Below, piece after piece: positions 47,301-54,629 of a DNA stretch of 64,000 bases (position 1 is its first letter; each line of letters starts with the position of its first letter). Origin of the DNA: Adhaeribacter arboris. GTDB lineage: Bacteria; Bacteroidota; Bacteroidia; Cytophagales; Hymenobacteraceae. The stretch is taken from positions 6,882,001-6,946,000 of the forward strand of contig NZ_PYFT01000001.1 in NCBI RefSeq assembly GCF_003023845.1. The letters are read 5' to 3'. The notes under the pieces are model-generated. The model saw only the letters and a list, made by a program, of their open reading frames with translations, did no database searches and was not told the origin of the DNA. The position numbers and the translations under genes are program-made.

Positions 47301-48142
47301 ACACCATGGCTATTCCCCAGGGCGATAAAGGAGAAGGTATGTATGTAGTCAGGGCCGCCTACCAGGATAAAGGCAGCAAGAACATTCCTTCGATTAGCGC
47401 CGAAAAAATGTTGACCTTGCGTAATGCCAAGATGCCGGCCGGCAAAGCCGAGAAAATAGAAGGCGTAATGAAATACGGTACTATTATCATTGCTTCCACC
47501 AAAGGGTCAAGTATTGGTTATAGTAACCTGGATTTAACCGGCATCGAACAGATTAAATTTACGGCCTCTGCTCCCAAAGCGCAACTGAATGCCGCGGGAG
47601 GAAGGATAGAAGTTCATTTGGATTCTCCTACTGGAAAACTCGTCGGACAAACGGCCATGATTTCGCCACCCGAAGGAGCCAGTCAAACCGGTATGCCGCC
47701 CACTGTTGTAGCCAAACTTTCCGGAGCCGGTGGTATTCACGACGTTTATTTTGTTTTTCAGAATGAGAAAGCTCCCGCGGGTCAATCTTTAATGGTATTG
47801 ATAGATTTAGAATTTCAAACCAGTAAGTCGGCTAATTTTAGTGCATCACCAATGGCTAAAGTTGGAGCTGGAACAAGTGTTACCGCAAAAAGTCTGGAAG
47901 CGTATGCCGGCAAGTATAAGATGACCGGACTTCCTTTTGAGCATGTTGAAATTACGTCTAAAGAAGGAGGTCTCCATATGAATGCCGGCGGCAATGAAGC
48001 GGACCTCTCGCCCAGTAAAGAAGTTGATGTATTTGAAGGAACGGGTGGAACCCAATTGATATTTGGCCGAAATGCGGAGAAGAAAATAACCACCATGACC
48101 CTTAAAGCTCAAGGCTTTACCTTTGAAGGAGTTAAAGAATAA
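44366..48142 (+). CDS. Multidomain ThuA / PQQ-type sugar dehydrogenase / PKD / cytochrome c protein
   Basis: A 1258-residue exported protein with a hydrophobic segment at about 10-30. Domains: ThuA (trehalose-utilisation, glutamine-amidotransferase-like) at about 36-250 (ILVFSKTAAFRHSSISAGQK, GYLGIHAAADTEYGWPWY); glucose/sorbosone dehydrogenase propeller at about 275-695 (ILRIHPEKDGSYTTPEGNLF, MGHRNPYRISVDPKTGYLYW, GDIGPDA); PKD at about 717-802; linker; cytochrome c at about 885-965 with CKACH at 893-897 and a probable Met ligand in AMSAHPQL; a CBM6-like beta-sandwich at about 975-1145; and a C-terminal beta domain at about 1176-1258. The layout suggests sugar oxidation coupled to haem, plus 3-keto-sugar handling by ThuA. 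All in one chain, anchored or secreted. Probably regulated by the upstream Nudix protein. Confidence 0.88.
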   Translation: MMPYFSSPLRRVLGAVFVCLLALGLGSYVVMKESPRILVFSKTAAFRHSSISAGQKALFALGKQHGFAVDTTENAGRFTDENLKKYQAVVFLNTTGDVLNPIQQNAFERYIQAGGGYLGIHAAADTEYGWPWYNKLAGAWFESHPNPDNVQKGTLLVVDKNHPATSFLPEKWERTDEFYSYKNISPDIKVLLKIDEKTYRGGTNGDNHPMAWYQEFDGGRSFYTAGGHTDASFAEPLFLKHLYAGLNYVMGGNTPKPLDYSKAKTKRMPEENRFAKVILEEKLDEPMELTVLPDSRVLFIERKGNVKLYSPVTGKTKVIATIPVNTKVTDKAGKTGNDEAGLLSLTKDPNFAQNGWIYLYYAPEGKEAKNILTRYQLKGDELLMDSKKVLLEVATQREISGHAGGSLTFDAKGNLYLSTGDNINPHGSNGYSPSDERPGREPFDAQMTSGNTNDLRGKILRIHPEKDGSYTTPEGNLFPKGTPKTRPEIYTMGHRNPYRISVDPKTGYLYWGDIGPDASQPGDKRGPEGFDEVGQARKAGNFGWPYFVGDNKAYYQYDFAASKSGELYNPEKPVNNSPNNTGLNQLPSAQKAFIWYPYAESKEFPLVGAGGRSAMAGPMFYADQFKTAKRAFPDYYDGKLFIYEWMRGWLMAVTLDKEGNYGSMERVMPSYKFSNPVDIEFGPEGDLYMLEYGSGWFTQNEDARLVRIEYNSGNRKPVIQLATDKKGGALPFKAHLSSKGTQDADNDALKYVWKVTAQNGGTTRTFNEANPTVTFDKAGIYKATLTVTDAKGATSSQSLEIMAGNEEPVLTFKTPTSNQTFFFPNQPFEYEVKVSDKEDGSLENGKIKPAEVAISFDYLPEGYDIVAIAQGHRSADASVGVVKGLKLIESSDCKACHSMDKKSVGPAYQLVAQKYKNNAGAAQRLAKKVISGGSGVWGEVAMSAHPQLAEVDAREMVNYILSLSETKQAAAALPVKGSYTMAIPQGDKGEGMYVVRAAYQDKGSKNIPSISAEKMLTLRNAKMPAGKAEKIEGVMKYGTIIIASTKGSSIGYSNLDLTGIEQIKFTASAPKAQLNAAGGRIEVHLDSPTGKLVGQTAMISPPEGASQTGMPPTVVAKLSGAGGIHDVYFVFQNEKAPAGQSLMVLIDLEFQTSKSANFSASPMAKVGAGTSVTAKSLEAYAGKYKMTGLPFEHVEITSKEGGLHMNAGGNEADLSPSKEVDVFEGTGGTQLIFGRNAEKKITTMTLKAQGFTFEGVKE

Positions 48143-48162
48143 TTTATAAAAGATTGGGCAAG

Positions 48163-48193
48163 TAAAGGCGTCTCGAATATTGAGGCGCCTTTA
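48163..48193 (+). terminator. Terminator after the ThuA/dehydrogenase gene
   Basis: A 12-bp stem (TAAAGGCGTCTC with GAGGCGCCTTTA, one G-T pair) with a 7-nt loop, 20 bp past the stop, followed by TTTATTAT. It may end or attenuate transcription before the TIM-barrel lipoprotein gene. Confidence 0.65.
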
Positions 48194-48272
48194 TTTATTA
48201 TAAATTAAACTTATTAATTAAAATCCTCTATTTTGTTACGGTTAAAAAACTTACTCTAAAAATCCCGCCTGT

Positions 48273-49151
48273 ATGAAAAACATTGTGTACACTTGTTTTA
48301 TTTGCCTGGTGGCCTTGGCTGCTTGTAACCAGAACAAAACCGCTATTACCGAAAATTCTACCAACACAGCCGCTACCGGCGACGTAACCCAAGACTGGAA
48401 ATTTGGCATCGCCCTATGGACCTTCCATACTTTTAACTTTCCGGAAGCCTTGGCCAAGGTGGATAGCGCGGGTGTGCAGTACGTAGAACCCAATACTTTC
48501 CACAAAACTGGCCCCGATTTAAAAGATTCTTTAATTCTGCAACTTTCACCGACGGGTTTAACTAAACTCCGGTCTCTTCTGGATCAGAAAAAATTAGCAG
48601 TCGGCTCAGTTTATATCGTCGGCGATTCTACGGTTGCCTCTTGGCAAAAACAATTCGAAATTGCCAAACAACTCGGCGCCACCTTCGTCACCGCTGAGCC
48701 ACCCATTAACATGTGGGATAGTGTAGATAGTCTAGCCGGAGCCTACAACCTGAAAGTAGCCCTTCATGAGCATTGGAAAGGCGTGAGCCGCTACTGGCAC
48801 CCCGACTCGGTTTTAGCAGCGATAAAAGATCACCCTAACTTTGGCGCTTGTGCCGATCTGGGTCATTGGCCCAAAAGTGGCATAAACCCTTTGGAAGCCG
48901 TAAGAAAACTTAATGGGCACATTATTGGGGTGCATTTAAAAGACATTGCGGCTTTTAACGATCCGAAATTAAAAGATGTACCGGTCGGAACGGGCGTAGT
49001 TGATTTTCCCGCCGTTTTTCAGGAATTAAAAAAGCAGCAGTTTAAAGGGTACATTTATATTGAACGCGATGCCGAAGATAAACCGAGTAACCTGCCCTCC
49101 GTTATCCAGACCGTTAAGTATTACAACGATCAGGTAAAGCAATTGCAATAA
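48273..49151 (+). CDS. Sugar phosphate isomerase/epimerase family lipoprotein
   Basis: A 292-residue lipoprotein: signal peptide with lipobox LAAC, Cys18. The mature chain is an AP-endonuclease-2-like TIM barrel (WKFGIALWTFHTFNFPEALA at the start; VALHEHWKGVSRYWHP, ACADLGHWPKSGINP, GVHLKDIAAF, YIYIERDAEDKPSN) with His/Asp/Glu metal ligands in the normal places. Export implies a free sugar substrate, perhaps a keto-sugar released by ThuA or dehydrogenase action. It is related in fold and location to the Tat-exported barrel at 21 kb, so the two sugar-oxidation loci are built alike. Confidence 0.87.
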   Translation: MKNIVYTCFICLVALAACNQNKTAITENSTNTAATGDVTQDWKFGIALWTFHTFNFPEALAKVDSAGVQYVEPNTFHKTGPDLKDSLILQLSPTGLTKLRSLLDQKKLAVGSVYIVGDSTVASWQKQFEIAKQLGATFVTAEPPINMWDSVDSLAGAYNLKVALHEHWKGVSRYWHPDSVLAAIKDHPNFGACADLGHWPKSGINPLEAVRKLNGHIIGVHLKDIAAFNDPKLKDVPVGTGVVDFPAVFQELKKQQFKGYIYIERDAEDKPSNLPSVIQTVKYYNDQVKQLQ

Positions 49152-49197
49152 CTCACTTCATTTAATTAACTGCTCGCGCTTACTCATTCCCTCTGTC

Positions 49198-49497
49198 ATG
49201 ACCCACTGCCGAATTCGTCACACGGTTATATTTAAACTCAGGCACCCGAAAGGCTCTCCTGAAGAGCAGGATTTTTTAGCGGCGGCTCAGCAACTCGCTT
49301 CTCTTCCGGGGGTAGAAAACTTTGAATCGTTGAAGCAGATTAGCCCGAAGAACCGGTTTGAGTGGGGCTTGTCGATGGAGTTTGGCAGTCAGACCGAGTA
49401 CGACCAATATGACCGCCACCCGGAGCACGTAAATTTTATCAAGGAGCGTTGGCTGCCAGAGGTAGAAAACTTCCTGGAAATAGATTACCAATTATAA
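49198..49497 (+). CDS. Dabb (stress-responsive alpha/beta-barrel) family protein
   Basis: A 99-residue small protein of the dimeric alpha/beta-barrel (ferredoxin-like) Dabb family. It starts with RHTVIFKLRHPKGSPEEQDF, has GVENFESLKQISPKNRFEWG in the middle and ends with YDRHPEHVNFIKERWLPEVE. The conserved DRHPEH segment is a mark of the family. No signal peptide. Function unknown; some members bind or isomerise small molecules. It lies 46 bp after the TIM-barrel lipoprotein gene and probably shares its transcript. Confidence 0.85.
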   Translation: MTHCRIRHTVIFKLRHPKGSPEEQDFLAAAQQLASLPGVENFESLKQISPKNRFEWGLSMEFGSQTEYDQYDRHPEHVNFIKERWLPEVENFLEIDYQL

Positions 49498-49580
49498 GGT
49501 AATGCAGCTGGCAGAACAAACTGTGGCGGGCTTTGGGCAAGAATGCAGGTTTGGAGGCTAATTGGAATGCTGCTCTAACC

Positions 49581-49617
49581 AAAAAGATGCAAGCCAAAGT
49601 CTGTCTTGCATCTTTTT
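49581..49617 (+). terminator. Rho-independent terminator after the Dabb gene
   Basis: A perfect 13-bp stem (AAAAAGATGCAAG with CTTGCATCTTTTT) with an 11-nt loop, 83 bp past the stop, ending in a T run. Confidence 0.85.
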
Positions 49618-49759
49618 GTTGCCCGCCAGAATAAAAAAGTAAATAAATCACTGAAGTAAATTTTTTTTACAATCCAATATCAAAATAATCTGGTAGAAAA
49701 AACGGCTGGATAAATAAGGCTGGTTTCTACATTCAAAACCAATATAATTTTTTCAGGCA

Positions 49760-50608
49760 ATGAAAAAGATTGTTAAAATAATACTTTGGAGTTTGTTTGG
49801 CAGCCTCCTGCTTTTTGGAACTGCCCTGGGAATTTTCTTCTATAAAATCACCAATGGTTTTCCCGTTACCTACGAGACTGAAAAACCAGTCATTCAATTT
49901 CCCCAAAATCAACCGGCTATTTTAGTTTTTTCGAAAGCAACCGCCTTTCGGCACAGAGAATCTATTGCAGCCTCCTTACCGGTATTTACCCAAATGGCCC
50001 AGCGAAATGGTTGGTTTGTTTATCAGACGGAAGAAGGAGGTGTTTTCAATCCGGAGCAGCTCCAGCAATTTAAAGCAGTCATTTTTAACAATTCCACCGG
50101 TCGGGTGCTCAATGAGGAGCAAGAGCAAGCTTTAAGCCATTATGTAGAAGCAGGTGGGGCTTTGCTGGGCATTCATGGCGCCGGAGACAATTCCCATCAC
50201 TGGCCCTGGTACGAGACGAACTTACTAGGTACCCGCTTCTCCCATCACCCAATTAATCCTCAATTCCAAAAAACGGAGGTGCATATAGAACCTGCCGTTG
50301 ATACTATCCTTACCCAGCAATTACCTGCTTCGTGGGTTCATGAAGATGAATGGTATGTCTTTTTGGACCAACCAAAAGGCGCCCGGGTGATGTCCTATAT
50401 TAATGGTGATAAGATTAATGCCAATGGTAATATGCTTTGGATGAAAAATAAGAATTTTGGCATGGGCAGCTACCATCCGGTAGCTTGGTACCGGGCAGTC
50501 GATCAGGGAAAAACCTTCTATACCTCCATGGGCCATAGCCAAGAAGTGTGGCAAGACGCTAATTTCGTCCGGCTGGTGGAGAATGCTCTCCAGTGGTCAA
50601 TGAAATAA
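49760..50608 (+). CDS. Membrane-anchored ThuA domain protein
   Basis: A 282-residue protein with one N-terminal membrane helix (about 7-30) and a periplasmic ThuA domain (about 50-280): AILVFSKATAFRHRESIAAS, LLGIHGAGDNSHHWPWYETN, HPVAWYRAVDQGKTFYTSMG. It is a stand-alone version of the first domain of the 1258-residue protein. ThuA proteins act in trehalose-type disaccharide use; recent work links the family to 3-keto-glycosides. It follows a terminator, so it may have its own promoter. Copy B of the 125-bp repeat begins 13 bp after its stop. Confidence 0.88.
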   Translation: MKKIVKIILWSLFGSLLLFGTALGIFFYKITNGFPVTYETEKPVIQFPQNQPAILVFSKATAFRHRESIAASLPVFTQMAQRNGWFVYQTEEGGVFNPEQLQQFKAVIFNNSTGRVLNEEQEQALSHYVEAGGALLGIHGAGDNSHHWPWYETNLLGTRFSHHPINPQFQKTEVHIEPAVDTILTQQLPASWVHEDEWYVFLDQPKGARVMSYINGDKINANGNMLWMKNKNFGMGSYHPVAWYRAVDQGKTFYTSMGHSQEVWQDANFVRLVENALQWSMK

Positions 50609-50621
50609 TTGTTTAGTTCTA

Positions 50622-50746
50622 ATACCCAATAGTATGAGTTACCTTCCATCAGGTTGATTTAAAAAATTGCTCTAACCCGGTGGGTTTTCAAAACCCGCCG
50701 GGTTTCATATCCTGCGTTATGGCCGCTCCTTGAAGCGATTGGGTAT
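50622..50746 (-). repeat. 125-bp MITE-like repeat, copy B
   Basis: Inverted relative to copy A at 42831-42955, about 91% identical by eye with no gaps. Terminal inverted repeats are ATACCCAAT (50622-50630) and ATTGGGTAT (50738-50746). A GC-rich palindrome (ACCCGGTGGGTTTT with AAAACCCGCCGGGT) occupies the middle. It is non-coding. Confidence 0.85.
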
Positions 50747-50836
50747 AAGATAAGTGGATTAAAACAGCTTAAAAGAGGGAGTACTATTTTCTAAATCTTT
50801 GACCTAATTATGGCGGCAAATTCTTTTAGGACCCAT

Positions 50837-50914
50837 CCCGATTACTAATGGTATAGTAATCGGGTATAAATCAGAAAAGCCTGCTTTTAAGCAGGCTTTT
50901 CTGATTTATACCCG
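50837..50914. terminator. Overlapping double hairpin, bidirectional terminator
   Basis: Hairpin 1 has perfect 11-bp arms (50837-50847 CCCGATTACTA and 50854-50864). Hairpin 2 has perfect 24-bp arms (50861-50884 and 50891-50914) with loop TTTTAA; its core AAAAGCCTGC/GCAGGCTTTT is terminator-like on both strands. The CGGG at 50861-50864 belongs to both, so the two folds exclude each other at that end. It separates the convergent ThuA and DUF937 genes. Confidence 0.75.
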
Positions 50915-50942
50915 AGGGAGGTTAATGGAAGGAACAAAGATT

Positions 50943-51389
50943 TTATTTAAATAAACTGCCTAAACTACCCGCTAAATTGCCTAAACTGCCTCCTCCCAAT
51001 TTGGAAAGAGATTGGGAAATGCTGTCTTCGGTTATACTGTTATCATTTGGGTCAGCGGCTTTGTGCGCGAATTTTTGAAGCAATCCGGGTAAAGCGGCGG
51101 CAATAGCTCCGGTGGCCGCTGGGGGCAAGCCAAACTTGCTGCCCAGGCTACCTACCAAGCCTCCTTCAATAACGCTGGTTATAGGGCTTCCGGAGGACAG
51201 GCCACCTTGCAGCATCGACAATAAACCACCTGCGCCGCCTTGGGCCGCTGCTTGGCTGGCTAATCCATTCGTAACATGGTGCGCAATTTCGGTATGCACG
51301 GCATCGGCCTGGCCGGCCGGTATAGAAGAAGCAACTTGAGGGTTATTGCCTACTTGTTGCTTAACTAAGTCTAAGATTTGATCAAACAT
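50943..51389 (-). CDS. DUF937-like (YidB-type) protein
   Basis: A 148-residue cytosolic protein rich in Gly, Ala, Ser and Leu. It begins MFDQILDLVKQQVGNNPQVA and contains amphipathic helices with GLASQAAAQGGAGGLLSMLQ, SKFGLPPAATGAIAAALPGL and a Gly-rich tail. This matches DUF937/YidB-like proteins, whose function is not established. It is transcribed alone, convergent with the ThuA gene. Confidence 0.75.
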   Translation of the reverse strand: MFDQILDLVKQQVGNNPQVASSIPAGQADAVHTEIAHHVTNGLASQAAAQGGAGGLLSMLQGGLSSGSPITSVIEGGLVGSLGSKFGLPPAATGAIAAALPGLLQKFAHKAADPNDNSITEDSISQSLSKLGGGSLGNLAGSLGSLFK

Positions 51390-51842
51390 AATTTTCTCTT
51401 TTTATGATTTTTATTGTAAACGCGCCAAAAAAGAATTAGTTGGGTTTGTTCTTAGTGAGGTGGTACAAGTGCTAGTGTTGTGTTCATTTTATTAGATAAG
51501 TATAATTCTCGGTTATAGCTATGTATTTTAAAAAGAGAATGTTGACTATTTGTACAAACGGAATGAACACATAAATCCAGGCGATATTGTTTCTAAGAAT
51601 TTTTGAAAGTTGGTTTAAAAGTAGGAGAGTTAGTTCCTTCAAAGTAGACTAGCAGGAATATGAATTTTGGCAAACGAATGCTTATAAAAGGATTAAAAGA
51701 ATAAATTGATTAAAAACGTTTTGTAATCTAAAAGTCAGATAGTTAAAGTTAAGGCTGTTCGAATTTTTAATTCTTGACAACTTGACTTGTTCCTGGTTTA
51801 ACTATTGGTAAAACTTTCAATTCATTCTGACCCTGAAGAAAA
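51390..51842. other. Gene-free stretch
   Basis: About 450 bp between the DUF937 gene start and the ABC permease end, so it holds the DUF937 promoter and the end of the sugar ABC operon. Stops occur in all frames. No substrate-binding protein gene, RNA gene or strong hairpin is seen. Confidence 0.5.
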
Positions 51843-52786
51843 TCACTTCACCTGACTGCGCCGAAGCAGGTATAAATCTAGCCACACGGCGGCTATCAGA
51901 ATAATGCCCAGAATTATATCTTGCCACAAACCGGAGATACGGGCAATAACCATAATGTTGGCTATTAAACCCATAAACAAAGCGCCCAATAAGGCACCCG
52001 GAATTTTACCTACCCCGCCTTGTAAGCTGGCCCCACCCAGTATTACCGCCGTAATTACCCGTAATTCTAATCCGCGGCCTAATGTAGACATAGCCGCTCC
52101 TAAACGAGAAGCTAATAATATCCCGGCAATTCCGGCCAGGGTAGCGGATAAAACAAACGCGTATAATTTCATGCGTTTCACCCGGATGCCCGATAATTCG
52201 GCCGCTTTTTCGTTGCCCCCGATGTAATAATAGCGGCGGAAGAAAACGGTTTTGTTTACCAGAAAAGTAAATAAACCTACCGTGAGCAGCATGTACCAAA
52301 CCGGCATTTGCATGCCTAATAACCGGGATTGCCCAATGGCGTTAAACCAATAAGGTAAATTCTGAATATTTGCTCCGGCTACCAATAAGGCCCCACCCCG
52401 CACAATACCCAGCATGGCCAAGGTTTGAATCATGGGATTGATGCCTTGGTAAGCAATCAGATACCCGTTTATCCAGCCAATAGCTACGGCACTGAGCAAG
52501 CCCGCTGCAATGGCCAGCGGCACTGGTACCTCATGAAAAAACATAAGATTAGCCGCTAACCCCCCGGAAAAAGCCACCACCGAACCAACCGATAAATCAA
52601 ACATGCCGGCAATAAGCAAAAGCATCATGCCCACGGCCACAATGGTATCGATGGAAAGATTCAATAAAACCTGGCTTAAATTCTCAAAAGTCGGAAAGTT
52701 TCGGGGAATAGGATGCTGGCCAAGAGGCAAATAATAACAATGGTAATACTGAGAGAAGTAACACGGTCTTGAAAAATTTTTCTCAT
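51843..52786 (-). pseudogene. RbsC-like sugar ABC transporter permease, 5' frameshift
   Basis: The 3' frame codes 290 residues of a ribose/xylose-type permease: FENLSQVLLNLSIDTIVAVG, LLIAGMFDLSVGSVVAFSGG, GINPMIQTLAMLGIVRGGAL, RVITAVILGGASLQGGVGKI. Its only in-frame start would be a TTG in a poor context. Another frame starts with an ATG at 52786 and reads MRKIFQDRVTSLSITIVIIC then LLASILFPETFR, the expected first cytoplasmic segment and helix. A single missing base at about 52689-52703 separates the two parts; repairing it gives a 314-residue permease of normal length. It would form the channel of a sugar importer with the two-domain ATPase upstream. The gene is either inactive, recoded or affected by a sequence error. 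Confidence 0.8.
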
Positions 52787-52963
52787 GTTTGGGCTATGTC
52801 GGGTAAACGAAGCGGATGATCATTTATATTGTTATTCAACTCACACAAAAAGAAAATTACAGCTGTGTATTTATTAGGTTGGTTTTTTTCTAGCAACTAA
52901 CTCGGAAAAACACATAGCGAAAGCGACTTTGATCATCTATAGAGTGTATTCAGCAAGTAAGAT

Positions 52964-54436
52964 TTACCAACTCGCCAACGCCATTATTTCTTCTTCGGTG
53001 GCTTTTTTTCCGATTAATTCCCCTTGGATCGTACCGCCGCGGATTACCAATATCCGGTCGGCTAATGCTAATAGTTCAGGTAATTCGCTCGAAATAAGCA
53101 ATATGCCTTTGCCACTTGCGGCCAACTGGCGTAAAAGCTCATAAATTTCTGCTTTTGCCCCCACATCAATGCCATGGGTAGGTTCGTCTATCATCAAAAC
53201 TTCCGGGTTGGTAAGCAGCCACTTAGCCAGTACTACTTTTTGTTGATTTCCCCCGCTTAAATAACTAACCGGTTGGTCCAGGTGCGGAACAGCTATCCGT
53301 AACTTTTCTTTGTATTGTTGCGCCCAACTACCGGCCACCTTGTGGTTGTACCAGTTAACTGGAGCAGCGGCTGCTAAGTTAGCGGCAATTACGTTTTCGG
53401 TTACCGAGCGATTTAAAAATAAACCCTGCGATTTCCTTTCTTCCGGTACATAGCCCATGCCCGCCGCAATGGCATCCGCCGGATGATGTATAAATATCTG
53501 TTCTCCGTGTAAATATACTTCCCCGTGTTCACGGGATAAGTAGCCGAAAAGGGTTTGCGCAATTTCGGTGCGGCCGGCGCCTACCAGCCCGGCTAATCCT
53601 AGTATTTCGCCTTTATGCAAAGTAAAGCTTACCTCTTTAAAACCAGCACCGGTTAAGTTAGTAACCCGTACTAATTCTTCGGCTGTAGCGCAGGAAGTTT
53701 CAGTTGCTGGGACCAGGTCGCGACCAACCATCAAGCGAATGAGAATTTCGGGGGTAACTTCCTCAATCGGCCGAGTGCCCTGGTAGCGACCATCCTTTAA
53801 AACGGTAACCCGATCGGCTATTTGGAATATTTCCGGTAAGCGGTGCGAAATGTAAATAATGGATTTACCGGCCTTTTTTAATTGCTTAATTAAAGTAAAT
53901 AAGGTTTGCGTTTCGCGGGCGGTGATGGAAGCCGTAGGTTCGTCGAGCAATAAAATAGCCGGATTTTGAGCAAAGGCTTTGGCTATTTCCACCATTTGCT
54001 TTTCACCCGGCGATAAATCAGCTACTAATTGTTCCGGTTGAAGGTAATCTATGTGTAATTCCTGCAATAAAGCCCGGGTTTGGGCGAAAAGCTTCGAATA
54101 GTGAATAAAGCCCCAGGAATTTCGCGGTTGCCTGTTAGCAAAAATATTTTCGGCTACGGAGAGCGGGTCAATTAAACTTAGCTGCTGGTACACAATGGCA
54201 ATGCCCAATTCCGCCGCCTGAGCCGGACCAGTAATACGGGTTGGCTGGGCGTTTAGCAAAATAGTGCCGGCGTCGGGTTGGAGATTGCCCGTTAGAATAT
54301 TCAGGAGCGTGCTTTTACCAGCCCCGTTTTCGCCGCATAAAGCGTGCACTTCGCCCGCTCGAAGCTCAAATGAAATGTCGTCGAGGGCTTTTACTCCCGG
54401 GAAATACTTGCTAATTTTTTTTAACTGTAGTTCCAT
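52964..54436 (-). CDS. Sugar ABC transporter ATP-binding protein (RbsA/XylG/MglA type)
   Basis: A 490-residue ATPase with two nucleotide-binding domains in one chain. The first has Walker A CGENGAGKST at about 34-43, LSPGEKQMVEIAKA, Walker B ILLLDEPTAS and the IYISHRLPEIFQIADRV switch. The second starts GLAGLVGAGRTEIAQTLFGY with the altered Walker A usual for this group and has SYLSGGNQQKVVLAKWL and VLMIDEPTHGIDVGAKAEIY. It powers import of ribose, xylose, galactose or similar. The frameshifted permease follows after 177 bp. No binding-protein gene is in the window. Confidence 0.93.
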   Translation of the reverse strand: MELQLKKISKYFPGVKALDDISFELRAGEVHALCGENGAGKSTLLNILTGNLQPDAGTILLNAQPTRITGPAQAAELGIAIVYQQLSLIDPLSVAENIFANRQPRNSWGFIHYSKLFAQTRALLQELHIDYLQPEQLVADLSPGEKQMVEIAKAFAQNPAILLLDEPTASITARETQTLFTLIKQLKKAGKSIIYISHRLPEIFQIADRVTVLKDGRYQGTRPIEEVTPEILIRLMVGRDLVPATETSCATAEELVRVTNLTGAGFKEVSFTLHKGEILGLAGLVGAGRTEIAQTLFGYLSREHGEVYLHGEQIFIHHPADAIAAGMGYVPEERKSQGLFLNRSVTENVIAANLAAAAPVNWYNHKVAGSWAQQYKEKLRIAVPHLDQPVSYLSGGNQQKVVLAKWLLTNPEVLMIDEPTHGIDVGAKAEIYELLRQLAASGKGILLISSELPELLALADRILVIRGGTIQGELIGKKATEEEIMALASW

Positions 54437-54629
54437 CGTTAGGTAGTACGTTTTAAGTTATAGGTTATACGTTTTAACTTATTGGTTTCCTTTGATTTAT
54501 ATCTAAATCGGACTCATGCTTAACTTTAATTGAATAGTAATTGGTAATAAGTTAATTGTAAGTTGACAGGTGTTCAAGTTGTATTAACTTATAATCAAAT
54601 AATTACAGCTGTGGTCTATGGACTATGGA

